From Xylanibacter ruminicola Ga6B6 (lineage in GTDB: Bacteria > Bacteroidota > Bacteroidia > Bacteroidales > Bacteroidaceae), in assembly GCF_000687715.1 (NCBI RefSeq), contig NZ_JHXD01000002.1, forward strand, positions 186,001 to 250,000: a stretch of DNA of 64,000 nt. Direction: 5' to 3'. Position 1 is the stretch's first letter. Every line of letters begins with the position of its first letter. The notes beneath the pieces were generated by a model that saw nothing but the letters and a program-made list of their open reading frames with translations, was not told the DNA's origin and did not search any database. The position numbers were made by a program, and so were the translations under genes. Shown piece after piece: positions 17,991 through 26,651 of the stretch.

Positions 17991-20900
17991 TTAGAATTCA
18001 ATGTTCAGTCCCAGTACCACTTTCTTTGAGGTGGGGTAGCCGCCCTTGTCGATACCCATACCCGAGGTAGAGTTGGTAGCAGCCTCAGGATCGAAGCCAG
18101 GATACTTAGAGAAGGTGAAGAAGTCGTCGAGCGAAGCGTAGATACGGGCATGGCTCAAGGCTACTTTATTAATGAGGTTCTTAGGCAGGGTGTAACCCAG
18201 CTGAATCTGCTTGATCTTGAAGAAACTGCCATCGTAAACCAGCGCACTCGATGTGGCATACTTATCCATGTCGTTAGCGCCAGCACGGGGTACGGTGCCG
18301 TTAGGATTATCTACGGTCCAACGGTTGTCGTAGAACACCTCCTTCAAGCGGTTCGAAGCAGCGTAGTCGGGACGGTTGATACAGTTGAAAATCTTGTTAC
18401 CGTGCGAACCGGTTCCGAATACGGTCAGGTCGATGCCCTTATAGGCAGCTGTGAGGGTGAGACCGTAGGTGAAGTCGGGGATGGCATCGCCGATGCAGGT
18501 CAGGTCGCCATCCGATACTTTTCCGTCGCCATCCAGATCCTCGAACAGTGGGTTACCTGTCTCCTTGTCGATGCCGGCAAACTTGTAGCCGCGGAAGTAG
18601 TAAACGGGATAGCCCTTCTCGAAGTAGGTGATGGTGTAGGTGTGGAAGCTGCTACCGCTCAAACGGGTGATAGAAGGATCGATATAGGTCACCTTATTGC
18701 TCAGGGTAGAGAGGTTGGCACGGATGCTGTAGTTGAAGTCGCCGATATGGTCGCGCCAGCCCAGCTCAAACTCAAAGCCCTTGTTCTCAACGTTACCGGC
18801 ATTCATGGGCGAGGTGCTGCCACCGATGATGAGCGATGGTGTGGTGCCCCATACCAGCAGGTCCTTGGTCTTCTTGATAAAGTAGTCGATACCGAAGGTC
18901 ATGCGACCGCCCATCAGGATTCCGTCGAAACCAAAGTTCAGCTGTTCTGATGTCTCCCACTTCAGGTCGTCGTTACCCATGGTTGATGGGGCTGCGGCCT
19001 GGGTGTAGTTGATACCCGAAGAGAATGGATAGAGTCCGCCCAGTGCCATATCGGTGCTGTAGCTGTAGCCGCCCAATGCCGAGAGACTACCGTTCTGACC
19101 CCAGCTGGCACGGAACTTCAAACTATCGAAAGCTTTTTTCAGTGGTGCAAAGAACTTCTCCTCGCTGATGGTCCAACCTACAGATACGGCAGGGAAGTAG
19201 CCCCAACGGGTTTTCTTTGAGAGCTTCGACAAGTCGGCAGCATCTGCGCGCAGCGAAGCCTGCAGCAGGTAACGGCCCATGAAATCATACGACAGACGAC
19301 CGAAGTATGAGTACTTGGTGCTCTCGTTGGTTTCGCCGCTTACACCCTTGGTGGCCGATGCGTTGGCATAGTTCAGATAGTAGAACAATGGGTCGTTCTT
19401 CTTCAAGGCATCTTCGCCATTGGCTGTCAGCGAACCGTTCACATTGTCGCTTGATGACTTCTGGAACGACATACCTACCATGGCTGTAACGGTATGACCA
19501 CCAAACTGTTTCATATAGTTGGCAAAGTTCTCCCACTGATAGTAGATAGAGGTAGATGAGCCTGCGCTGAAGTCGAGGTAGTCGCGGCTCTGTACACCGT
19601 TACCATAGAATGGCAGACTGGTGCTGCTGCTACGTGTACCAGCCAGGCGATAACCGAAACGAGAGGTAACAGTGAGGCCTTTTAATGGTGTGAAATCGCC
19701 ATAGATAGAACCGTTGATGTTGAATCCCTGGTTCTTTGACAGACCGTTGTCGCGCATAATCATGGGATGATACTGCTCACCGGCATAGAACTTAGATACG
19801 GCATAGTAGTTGCCATTCTCGTCCTGCAACAGCTGCTTGCCGTTGGCCTGGGCGTTTACCATCTGGTAAGGCAGGTTCTCAGCGGTGTAGGTGTCGGGAG
19901 TCAGTGGGTCGAGCATCAGGATAGATGTCAGCAGCGAGCCGTACTCGCTGTTGGTAGATACCGAGCGAACGTCGTATTTCTCAATCTGGTTGGTAGTACC
20001 TACCTTCAACCAGTCTTTAATCTTATATTCGGCGTTGATGGTGGCTGTGAGTCGTTTGTACACATCAGTGTCGCCTTTAACGATACCATTATTATTAAGG
20101 TACGCGAGCGAGAGGAAGTAGTTGCCACGGTCGTTACCACCGGTAAACGAGAGGGCGTGCTTCTGCATGTGACCATGATTGAAAGCCACATCAGTCCAAG
20201 CTGTGTTGGTCACACCGTCCCAGTTCTTCAGCATATAGTCTTTCGTAAAAATGTTACCCTCGTCCATATACTGGATATACTGCTCGGCGTTCAGCATCTT
20301 AGGGATGCGGGCCAGACTCTCGTCGGTAAACATGAAGTCGTAAGAGATTTTTCCTTGTCCGGGCTTACCTTTCTTAGTGGTGATGAGTACCACACCGTTA
20401 CCAGCTTCGGCACCGTAGATAGCGGCCGAGGCTGCATCCTTCAGGATTTCCATCGAGGCGATGGTGCTGGGGTCGATACCACTGATATCACTCAGGCGCA
20501 CACCATCAACAACGAACAATGGCTCTGAGCTTGAATTAGAGGAATAACCGCGCACGCGGATGGTTGGTGATGAACCAGGAGCAGCACTCGACTGGATAAT
20601 CTGTACACCCGAGGTCTTACCCTGCAGGGCTTGTTGAGCGTTGGCGATGGTGCGGTTCTCCATATCCTCGGGCTTTACCTGAGAGATGGCACCTGTTACG
20701 CTACTCTTCTTCTGTACACCATAACCTACTACAACCACCTCGTCGAGCACCTTGTTGTCGGGCTGCAGACGGATAGTCATGCCATTCTTGGCAGGCTTTT
20801 CCTGTGTTTCGTAGCCAATGTAAGAGATGGTGATAATCTGTCCAGCCTTTACATTTACCACGAAGTTACCATCAAAATCAGTGATGGTAGCATTCTTTGG

Positions 20901-21038
20901 ATTACTCTTTTCGGCTACGGTTGCTCCGATAACGGGTTCGCCGTTTTCGTCGATTACATTGCCCTTCAGTCCTTGGGCGAAAGATGTTACTGACATCATC
21001 AGTGCCATCAACATCAACATAATACTACTCTTCTTCAT
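17991..21038 (-). CDS. SusC-like TonB-dependent receptor (PUL B)
   Basis: A 1015-residue outer-membrane importer. A signal peptide is followed by a carboxypeptidase-like regulatory domain (GNVIDENGEPVIGATV ... ITDFDGNF), the TonB box region around LDEVVVVGYG, the plug domain (IRVRGYSSNSS ... LKDAASAAIYGAEAGNGV) and a 22-strand barrel ending in the aromatic VVLGLNIEF. It is the first gene of PUL B on the minus strand. Sequence motifs (RGYSSNSS, SLDDFFTFSKYPGFDPE) make it a clear paralog of the SusC at 34525-37665, while the SusC at 48534 is of a different type. Confidence 0.97.
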   Translation of the reverse strand: MKKSSIMLMLMALMMSVTSFAQGLKGNVIDENGEPVIGATVAEKSNPKNATITDFDGNFVVNVKAGQIITISYIGYETQEKPAKNGMTIRLQPDNKVLDEVVVVGYGVQKKSSVTGAISQVKPEDMENRTIANAQQALQGKTSGVQIIQSSAAPGSSPTIRVRGYSSNSSSEPLFVVDGVRLSDISGIDPSTIASMEILKDAASAAIYGAEAGNGVVLITTKKGKPGQGKISYDFMFTDESLARIPKMLNAEQYIQYMDEGNIFTKDYMLKNWDGVTNTAWTDVAFNHGHMQKHALSFTGGNDRGNYFLSLAYLNNNGIVKGDTDVYKRLTATINAEYKIKDWLKVGTTNQIEKYDVRSVSTNSEYGSLLTSILMLDPLTPDTYTAENLPYQMVNAQANGKQLLQDENGNYYAVSKFYAGEQYHPMIMRDNGLSKNQGFNINGSIYGDFTPLKGLTVTSRFGYRLAGTRSSSTSLPFYGNGVQSRDYLDFSAGSSTSIYYQWENFANYMKQFGGHTVTAMVGMSFQKSSSDNVNGSLTANGEDALKKNDPLFYYLNYANASATKGVSGETNESTKYSYFGRLSYDFMGRYLLQASLRADAADLSKLSKKTRWGYFPAVSVGWTISEEKFFAPLKKAFDSLKFRASWGQNGSLSALGGYSYSTDMALGGLYPFSSGINYTQAAAPSTMGNDDLKWETSEQLNFGFDGILMGGRMTFGIDYFIKKTKDLLVWGTTPSLIIGGSTSPMNAGNVENKGFEFELGWRDHIGDFNYSIRANLSTLSNKVTYIDPSITRLSGSSFHTYTITYFEKGYPVYYFRGYKFAGIDKETGNPLFEDLDGDGKVSDGDLTCIGDAIPDFTYGLTLTAAYKGIDLTVFGTGSHGNKIFNCINRPDYAASNRLKEVFYDNRWTVDNPNGTVPRAGANDMDKYATSSALVYDGSFFKIKQIQLGYTLPKNLINKVALSHARIYASLDDFFTFSKYPGFDPEAATNSTSGMGIDKGGYPTSKKVVLGLNIEF

Positions 21039-21100
21039 TGAGTTTTAATTGTTTTGAGTTAATTGTTAGGAATATTATTTGGTTTTGAAAATCTCGGCTG

Positions 21101-21108
21101 CAAAGGTA
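21101..21108 (-). promoter_or_regulatory. -7 box for PUL B susC
   Basis: TACCTTTG on the minus strand, 63 bp before the susC start. No good -33 element is visible at the expected distance, which fits a promoter that needs an activator. Confidence 0.55.
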
Positions 21109-21179
21109 ACGTGAATTATTAAATAGTGTTTTTTTATTCTGTTTTTCGTTTTTCGCGCTTGTTCAAATCTATATAGGTG

Positions 21180-21215
21180 TTGTTCGATTTGTTTAAAACT
21201 TGTCGATTTTGTTCA
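21180..21215 (+). promoter_or_regulatory. 36-bp repeat, site A: candidate HTCS operator
   Basis: The sequence starts TTGTTCGATTTGTTTAAAA and ends TGTTCA. It matches 31 of 36 bases of site B at 22382-22417. Its end is 41 bp before the -7 box of the HAD gene. Within it TTGT-CGATTTGTT is itself roughly repeated. It also lies in the susC upstream region in the other direction. Confidence 0.65.
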
Positions 21216-21232
21216 TATTTCCGTATTTTTCT

Positions 21233-21263
21233 TTTGCATTATTAAATATGTTTTGTACTTTTG
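21233..21263 (+). promoter_or_regulatory. Promoter of the HAD phosphatase gene
   Basis: TTTG (21233-21236) and TACTTTTG (21256-21263), 19 bp apart; the start codon follows 26 bp later. Confidence 0.7.
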
Positions 21264-21289
21264 CAACAACAAACTAATCTTATGATAAG

Positions 21290-22369
21290 ATGATAAAGAA
21301 ATTAACCGTTTTGATGTTTGCCGCTTTGTTATCGTTCAGCGGCGCAAGTGCAATTACTTCGTGCAGTAATGATGATGTAGAAGCTACTGTACAAAAATCG
21401 TATTTTGAGTCCTGGAACAAGTGTGAGGCACTGACTGCCTTGCAGGAGTATGTTGAGGATGTGACTAACCCGAAATCGCCGAACTATATCAGCGAGGAAG
21501 ACCGTATTGCCACCTTTGATATGGACGGCACCTTTGTGGGTGAGCTTTATCCTACTTATTTTGAGTATAATCTGCTGGAGTACCGTGTGCTCGACGATGC
21601 TGACTACCGCGACAAAGCTCCCGAGGATGTGCGTACAGCAGCCCAGAACATCCGAGACTTTGTGCGTAACGGCACGGCGTTGCCCGACCATTTCGATATG
21701 ATTCATGCCAAAGCCGCTGCCAAAGCTTATGCTGGTATGACGCTGGCCGAGTTTGATGCCTACGTAAAAGCCTATGCTGCTAAGACTGCTAACGGTTTTA
21801 CAGGTATGACCTATGGTCAGAGCTTCTATCGTCCCATGCTCGAGGTGTTCGAGTATCTGAGGGAGCATGGCTTTACCTATTATGTGGTATCGGGTTCCGA
21901 TCGTTTTATCTGTCGTGCATTGGTAGAGTCAATCGGTATTGCACCAAACAGGGTGATAGGTATGGATGTAAGACTGGTGTCTAGCAGTCAGGGCGACGTG
22001 GCAGGTGTGAACTATACCATGGGCAAAGAAGAGAACTTGGTGCGTACCGATGAGTTGATTATCAAGAATCTGAAGACCAATAAGGTGCTGCAGATATCAC
22101 AGGAGATTGGTAAGGTGCCCGTACTGTCGTTTGGCAATAGCGGTGGCGACAGCGCCATGCATAACTACTGCTTGAGCAATAGCAAACACCGTGCTGCCGC
22201 CTTTATGCTGGTGGCTGATGATGAGGCTCGCGACCATGCTAACCGCGAAAAGGCACTATCGCTGGCACAGAAGTGGCGCGATAGCGGCTACCATGTGATT
22301 TCTATGCGCGACGACTTTAAAACCATCTACGGACCAGAGGTAGTGAAGGTGCCTTTCACCTTCGAATAA
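21290..22369 (+). CDS. Exported HAD-superfamily phosphatase
   Basis: A 359-residue HAD hydrolase with the catalytic motif FDMDGTF (D77 nucleophile, D79), motif II in YVVSGS and motif IV in SFGNSGGDSAMHNY. The N-terminus is a signal peptide with a possible lipobox (ITSC, C25), so it works outside the cytoplasm, perhaps as a phosphomonoesterase. It resembles phosphoserine-phosphatase-like members. It stands between susC and the HTCS gene and has the same upstream 36-bp element as the HTCS gene, so it is probably part of the PUL B response. The substrate is unknown; dephosphorylating a sugar released from the glycan is one possibility. Confidence 0.85.
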   Translation: MIKKLTVLMFAALLSFSGASAITSCSNDDVEATVQKSYFESWNKCEALTALQEYVEDVTNPKSPNYISEEDRIATFDMDGTFVGELYPTYFEYNLLEYRVLDDADYRDKAPEDVRTAAQNIRDFVRNGTALPDHFDMIHAKAAAKAYAGMTLAEFDAYVKAYAAKTANGFTGMTYGQSFYRPMLEVFEYLREHGFTYYVVSGSDRFICRALVESIGIAPNRVIGMDVRLVSSSQGDVAGVNYTMGKEENLVRTDELIIKNLKTNKVLQISQEIGKVPVLSFGNSGGDSAMHNYCLSNSKHRAAAFMLVADDEARDHANREKALSLAQKWRDSGYHVISMRDDFKTIYGPEVVKVPFTFE

Positions 22370-22381
22370 GCCCTACGCGGG

Positions 22382-22417
22382 TTGTCCGATTTGTTTAAAA
22401 GTTGTCGTGTATGTTCA
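22382..22417 (+). promoter_or_regulatory. 36-bp repeat, site B: candidate HTCS operator
   Basis: Starts TTGTCCGATTTGTTTAAAA and ends TGTTCA; 31 of 36 bases match site A. The end is 40 bp before the -7 box of the HTCS gene, virtually the same spacing as site A (41 bp). This suggests autoregulation. Confidence 0.65.
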
Positions 22418-22431
22418 AATAATGGTGATAA

Positions 22432-22464
22432 TTGCTGAATTATCTGGAGTTTTTGTTATCTTTG
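22432..22464 (+). promoter_or_regulatory. Promoter of the PUL B HTCS gene
   Basis: TATCTTTG (22457-22464) with a weak TTG (22432-22434) 22 bp upstream; the ATG follows 22 bp later. Confidence 0.6.
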
Positions 22465-22485
22465 CAAGCAAATAACTACAAAAAG

Positions 22486-25400
22486 ATGACTAATAGAAAA
22501 CCTGTTTTCGCAATTATAGTTTGTGCAATGCTTGCTATGTTGATGCTGGGCTGCCAGCGCCGGGGAACCGACGGAACGTCGCTGGATAAGGACGAGGAGC
22601 ATGATCTGGTGGTGGCCAATGAACTGTCGAACAGTCGTGTGCAGTGCATTGCCGAAGATGCCGATGGCTACTTGTGGATTGGCACCTTTCGTGGCTTGAA
22701 CCGTTACGATGGGCACGAATATCACCAATACTTCTGTACATTCGATTCATTGGGGCTGCCCGATAATCAGATACAGAGTCTGCTTTGCGATCAGCAAGGC
22801 CGGCTGTGGGTGGCTACTGTCAACGGGGTGTGCCGATACACCCGACAGGACAATTTTGAATCGATACCGATGCAAACCAGTAACCGGAATGCACGGAAAC
22901 TATTGATGGACAGTAAGGGGCGCATTTTTGCGTATAACGGTATGGAGCTACTGATGTACGACGAGCAGCAACATATCTTCCTGTCGAAGTTTAATCGAAC
23001 CATCACCAATCAGTCGTGGGGCGACTGTTTTATTGATGGCGCCGATAATATCCTGATGGTGGGCTCCGACAATCTGCTGGTTATCAATGGCGAGACATTT
23101 AAACAGAAAGCCGAGGTGAAAGCCGGTCAGCAGTTGGGATTCTATTTCTTCGAACTGCTGCCCAACGGGTTGCTGCTGTGTTCGGGCAATGGCACGTTGG
23201 TGCTTTACGATACCAAGTCGCAGCAGCTGATTCCGCTCAGTAGCGAGATGCATGATAGGCTGACGGCTCACAACAGTGTGCTGCAGGCTGCCTGCCTGTT
23301 GGACAACAATACCATCCTGCTCAGTACATCGCGTAACGGACTCTTCGAACTGAACCTGCTCACGCATACGCTGAAGGGGCAGGCCGACGCTAACTTTACC
23401 TTGCCGGTGCCCGATGCCTATGTCACCAAGATTTTCCAGGACTCCAGAAAGAATATCTGGTTGGGTACGTATGATAAGGGCCTTTTTGTCGACTACTACT
23501 ATAAGGAGAAGTTTGGCGGTAGCGATAACTACCTGAATCGAGTGATTGAGAATTCGTCGGTGTTGGCTGTTGCTATCGATAAGCAGGCCAATCTGTGGAT
23601 ATCTACGCTGCTGAAGGGCGTGTTTGTGTATCATTCTGCCACCCAGAAAGCCGAGCATATAGAGATTGCTGGTCTGCCGGCAGGCGAGAAGAAGAATGCC
23701 ATCACAAATATTTTCTGCGATCGCGACGGACAACTCTGGCTGTCAACCACGAATAGTGTCATGAAATGCCAGTATGATGGTAGTAAACTTAATATCCTGA
23801 ATCAGTGGCAATTGCCGCCGACAATGAGCTTCGAGCAAACCGACGACGGCACCGTATGGGCAGCAACCAGCACTACTTATATCTTTGCCTTTAAGCCAGG
23901 TAGCTCTGAGCCAGAAGCCAAACAGGCGTTTAATGTCGACTTTACTTTTATCCCATCAATCCTAAAATTAAAGGATGGCTCGGTGCTGATATCAGCTTTC
24001 TACCAGTCGATTATGAAGATGAATCCAAAAACGGGTAAGCTGAGCGCCGTGGATATTCCCAGCATGCAGCGTTGTATCCGTCGTAGTGTGTATATTCCTA
24101 CCGATATGCATCAGGATGCTAAAGGCAATATCTGGATTGGTACCGTGAGCAATGGTTTGCTGTGCTATCATCCCCAGACTAACGAGGTGCGCCGTATTGC
24201 AGGTCTCTCCTGTTCTGACGTTGCCAGTATCGAGGAAGATCGGCAAGGAAACCTTTGGATAAGTACCATGAAGGGTCTGAACCGTCTGGATGCCAAGACA
24301 GGGGGAATGACTGCGCTTTATAAGGCCGACGGTCTGGCTGGTGATGAGTTTGCCGATCGTGCTTCGTGCCAGTTGCCAAATGGCAGTCTGGTGTTCGGTA
24401 GTACCGATGGTATCACCATGTTTAATCCTGCTGATATCGATACACTTAGAAATATCCCTCTGAAGTTCTGTCATCTGAAGATTCACAATCAGATGATACG
24501 TCCCACAGAGGGGGCTCCCATCGAGTCGATGCTTGATAACTGTAAGGAGATACGTTTGAAGCACAGTGAGAATAGCTTTAGCATCTCGTACACCGCTCTC
24601 GACTTTGGCGAATACGAGCGCGTACATTACTATTATAAGCTGGAAGGATTTGATAACGATTGGATTGATGCGGGTAGCAGGCATGCTGCCGGCTATGCCA
24701 ATCTGCCTTCGGGACATTATACGTTCCGAGTACGTATCTCCGACAGTGCCAGTGATGAGGCTAGCAGCGATGAGCGTCAGATCAGTGTGATAGTAGAACC
24801 TGCACCGATGTTCTCGTGGTGGGCTTGGCTCATCTATCTGATAGTTGGCGTATTGATAGCCTTGTATCTTTACCAGAGTGCCCGTCGAGTGGTGGCTGCT
24901 CGTCGTGCTGCCCGAAAGGCTGAGATGGAGAAGGAGCAGGAGTTGCGTACCAACCAGATGAACATGAGCTTCTTTGCGAATATCGCACATGAATTCCGTA
25001 CGCCGTTAACGATGATTGCCGGTCCTGTGGCACAGTTGGCTAAGAGCGACAACGTTGGGGGCGAGGAACGTAACTTACTGAACATTGCCCAGCGTAGCAT
25101 CCAGCGTATGTTCAAACTGGTGAACCAGCTGATGGACTTTAATAAATTGGAGAACGATACCCTGCGACTGAGCGTAGAGCAGATAGATGTGGTGAAACAG
25201 ATGAACGACATCTGCGATACCTTTGAGTTTAATGCCAAGGAAAAAGGCTTGACGCTGAACCGCTTTGGTATGGAAGACCAACTGATGGCTTGGACTGATG
25301 GCGATAAACTGGAGAAGATTGTCAGCAATCTATTGTCGAACGCCTTAAAGTTTACCCCTCGGGGCGGCAGGATAGATGTGCAGTTGGATGTGGTTGATGA

Positions 25401-26541
25401 TAATGTGAAGATAACCATCGCCGACACGGGTAAGGGAATCCCTGAGGAGCACAAAGAGAATATCTTTAAACGTTTCTATCAGTTGGATAACCAGACGAAA
25501 GCCATCGTCAACTATGGTACGGGTATCGGACTTTATTATTCGCGTCGATTGGCCGAATTGCACCATGGCACTCTGACTGCGGGTAATCGTGAAAGCCTAC
25601 GGGTAGGCGAGCAAAGCTCGGGAAATGGTGGTGCTGTGTTTACCTTGGTTTATCCTATGAATAAAGAGGCATACACCGACGCAGAGTGCAGACCGCTGGA
25701 AGGCGATAATACGTTGGCAGTAGGGGCCCAATTGTCTACTACCACCTATCACCCTTCGCCTGTCACCTGTCATCAGAATGATGATGACCGCCCCACAATC
25801 CTTGTTGTTGACGATGATACCGAAATCATCAACTACATGCGGATGCTGTTCTCGCACGACTATCGATTGATTACTTGTCTCGATGCTGATACGGCACTCG
25901 AAGAGATGAGAGCCGCTGAACCGAATATTGTTCTGAGTGATGTGGCTATGCCTGGTAAGGATGGTTATCAGCTCTGTCAGGAAATCAAGCAGGATATACA
26001 GCTGAGTCATATCCCTGTTATTCTGGTAACAGCCAAGGTAACAGCCGAGAATCAGGTTGAGGGCTTGAATGTAGGTGCCGATGCCTATGTTACCAAGCCT
26101 TTCGAGCCCGCTGTGCTCTCGGCACTCATCCAGTCGCAGCTGAAGAACCGCGACCGTGTGCGCAAATTGCTGACGAATGCCACTACCACTGAGGATGAAG
26201 GTGTGGATAACGTTCTGTCGGAGCAGGATAAGCGCTTTATGGAGGAACTCTACAAGCTGATGGAGGAAGAACTTTCGAATTCAGAACTCGATGTAACCCG
26301 TATCACCAAGATGCTCTATATCTCGCGTACCAAACTCTATTATAAGATAAAGGGTTTGACTGGCGAGACGCCCAGCAGTTTCTTCCGTACCTATAAGCTG
26401 AACCGTGCTGCCGAACTGTTGAAGGGTGGTAAGCATACGGTAGCCGAAATTGCTGATATGACGGGCTTCAGTACCCAGAGTCATTTCTCGGTAGTATTCA
26501 AGAAACAGTTTGGCGTTACCCCTACCGAGTACAAGGGGTAG
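22486..26541 (+). CDS. Hybrid two-component system regulator (PUL B)
   Basis: A 1351-residue HTCS that joins sensor, kinase, receiver and DNA-binding parts in one inner-membrane protein. In order: signal/anchor with possible lipobox (LMLGC); a periplasmic sensor of Reg_prop beta-propeller repeats (LWIGTFRGLNRYDG, LWVATVNGVCRY and others); a Y_Y_Y domain ending near residue 770; a membrane helix (WWAWLIYLIVGVLIALYLY); histidine kinase with H835 (NIAHEFRTPL) and GTGIGLYYS; receiver with D1152 (LSDVAMPGKDG); and an AraC helix-turn-helix (ISRTKLYYKIK ... GFSTQSHFSVVFKKQFGVTP). All key residues are intact. The frame opens at a TTG (22432), but the ATG at 22486 follows the promoter properly. Confidence 0.95.
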   Translation: MTNRKPVFAIIVCAMLAMLMLGCQRRGTDGTSLDKDEEHDLVVANELSNSRVQCIAEDADGYLWIGTFRGLNRYDGHEYHQYFCTFDSLGLPDNQIQSLLCDQQGRLWVATVNGVCRYTRQDNFESIPMQTSNRNARKLLMDSKGRIFAYNGMELLMYDEQQHIFLSKFNRTITNQSWGDCFIDGADNILMVGSDNLLVINGETFKQKAEVKAGQQLGFYFFELLPNGLLLCSGNGTLVLYDTKSQQLIPLSSEMHDRLTAHNSVLQAACLLDNNTILLSTSRNGLFELNLLTHTLKGQADANFTLPVPDAYVTKIFQDSRKNIWLGTYDKGLFVDYYYKEKFGGSDNYLNRVIENSSVLAVAIDKQANLWISTLLKGVFVYHSATQKAEHIEIAGLPAGEKKNAITNIFCDRDGQLWLSTTNSVMKCQYDGSKLNILNQWQLPPTMSFEQTDDGTVWAATSTTYIFAFKPGSSEPEAKQAFNVDFTFIPSILKLKDGSVLISAFYQSIMKMNPKTGKLSAVDIPSMQRCIRRSVYIPTDMHQDAKGNIWIGTVSNGLLCYHPQTNEVRRIAGLSCSDVASIEEDRQGNLWISTMKGLNRLDAKTGGMTALYKADGLAGDEFADRASCQLPNGSLVFGSTDGITMFNPADIDTLRNIPLKFCHLKIHNQMIRPTEGAPIESMLDNCKEIRLKHSENSFSISYTALDFGEYERVHYYYKLEGFDNDWIDAGSRHAAGYANLPSGHYTFRVRISDSASDEASSDERQISVIVEPAPMFSWWAWLIYLIVGVLIALYLYQSARRVVAARRAARKAEMEKEQELRTNQMNMSFFANIAHEFRTPLTMIAGPVAQLAKSDNVGGEERNLLNIAQRSIQRMFKLVNQLMDFNKLENDTLRLSVEQIDVVKQMNDICDTFEFNAKEKGLTLNRFGMEDQLMAWTDGDKLEKIVSNLLSNALKFTPRGGRIDVQLDVVDDNVKITIADTGKGIPEEHKENIFKRFYQLDNQTKAIVNYGTGIGLYYSRRLAELHHGTLTAGNRESLRVGEQSSGNGGAVFTLVYPMNKEAYTDAECRPLEGDNTLAVGAQLSTTTYHPSPVTCHQNDDDRPTILVVDDDTEIINYMRMLFSHDYRLITCLDADTALEEMRAAEPNIVLSDVAMPGKDGYQLCQEIKQDIQLSHIPVILVTAKVTAENQVEGLNVGADAYVTKPFEPAVLSALIQSQLKNRDRVRKLLTNATTTEDEGVDNVLSEQDKRFMEELYKLMEEELSNSELDVTRITKMLYISRTKLYYKIKGLTGETPSSFFRTYKLNRAAELLKGGKHTVAEIADMTGFSTQSHFSVVFKKQFGVTPTEYKG

Positions 26542-26574
26542 GGGTTGTGCAATCGTTTGCCACAGCTATGTTAT

Positions 26575-26624
26575 GGGATTTCTTTTCTGATGCGAACAAC
26601 GTATCAGAAAAATCCCTATCTTTG
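26575..26624 (+). promoter_or_regulatory. Hairpin abutting the -7 box of the GH13 gene
   Basis: GGGATTT...TTCTGAT and ATCAGAA...AAATCCC form a 14-bp interrupted inverted repeat (26575-26616). It is followed at once by TATCTTTG (26617-26624), a perfect -7 box, 27 bp before the start codon. The repeat could end the HTCS transcript or be an operator over the promoter spacer; no T-run follows. Confidence 0.5.
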
Positions 26625-26651
26625 CAACATGAGAATAAACTAAGAACAAAA

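Noticed and set aside
23992..24990. 332-residue minus-strand ORF inside the HTCS gene
   Set aside because: Antisense to an intact HTCS with all motifs; composition is that of a shadow frame.
26539..26574. Third copy of the 36-bp HTCS element before the SusA-like gene
   Set aside because: TTGTGCAATCGTTTG looked similar, but the phase is off and too few bases match at the required 40-bp distance.
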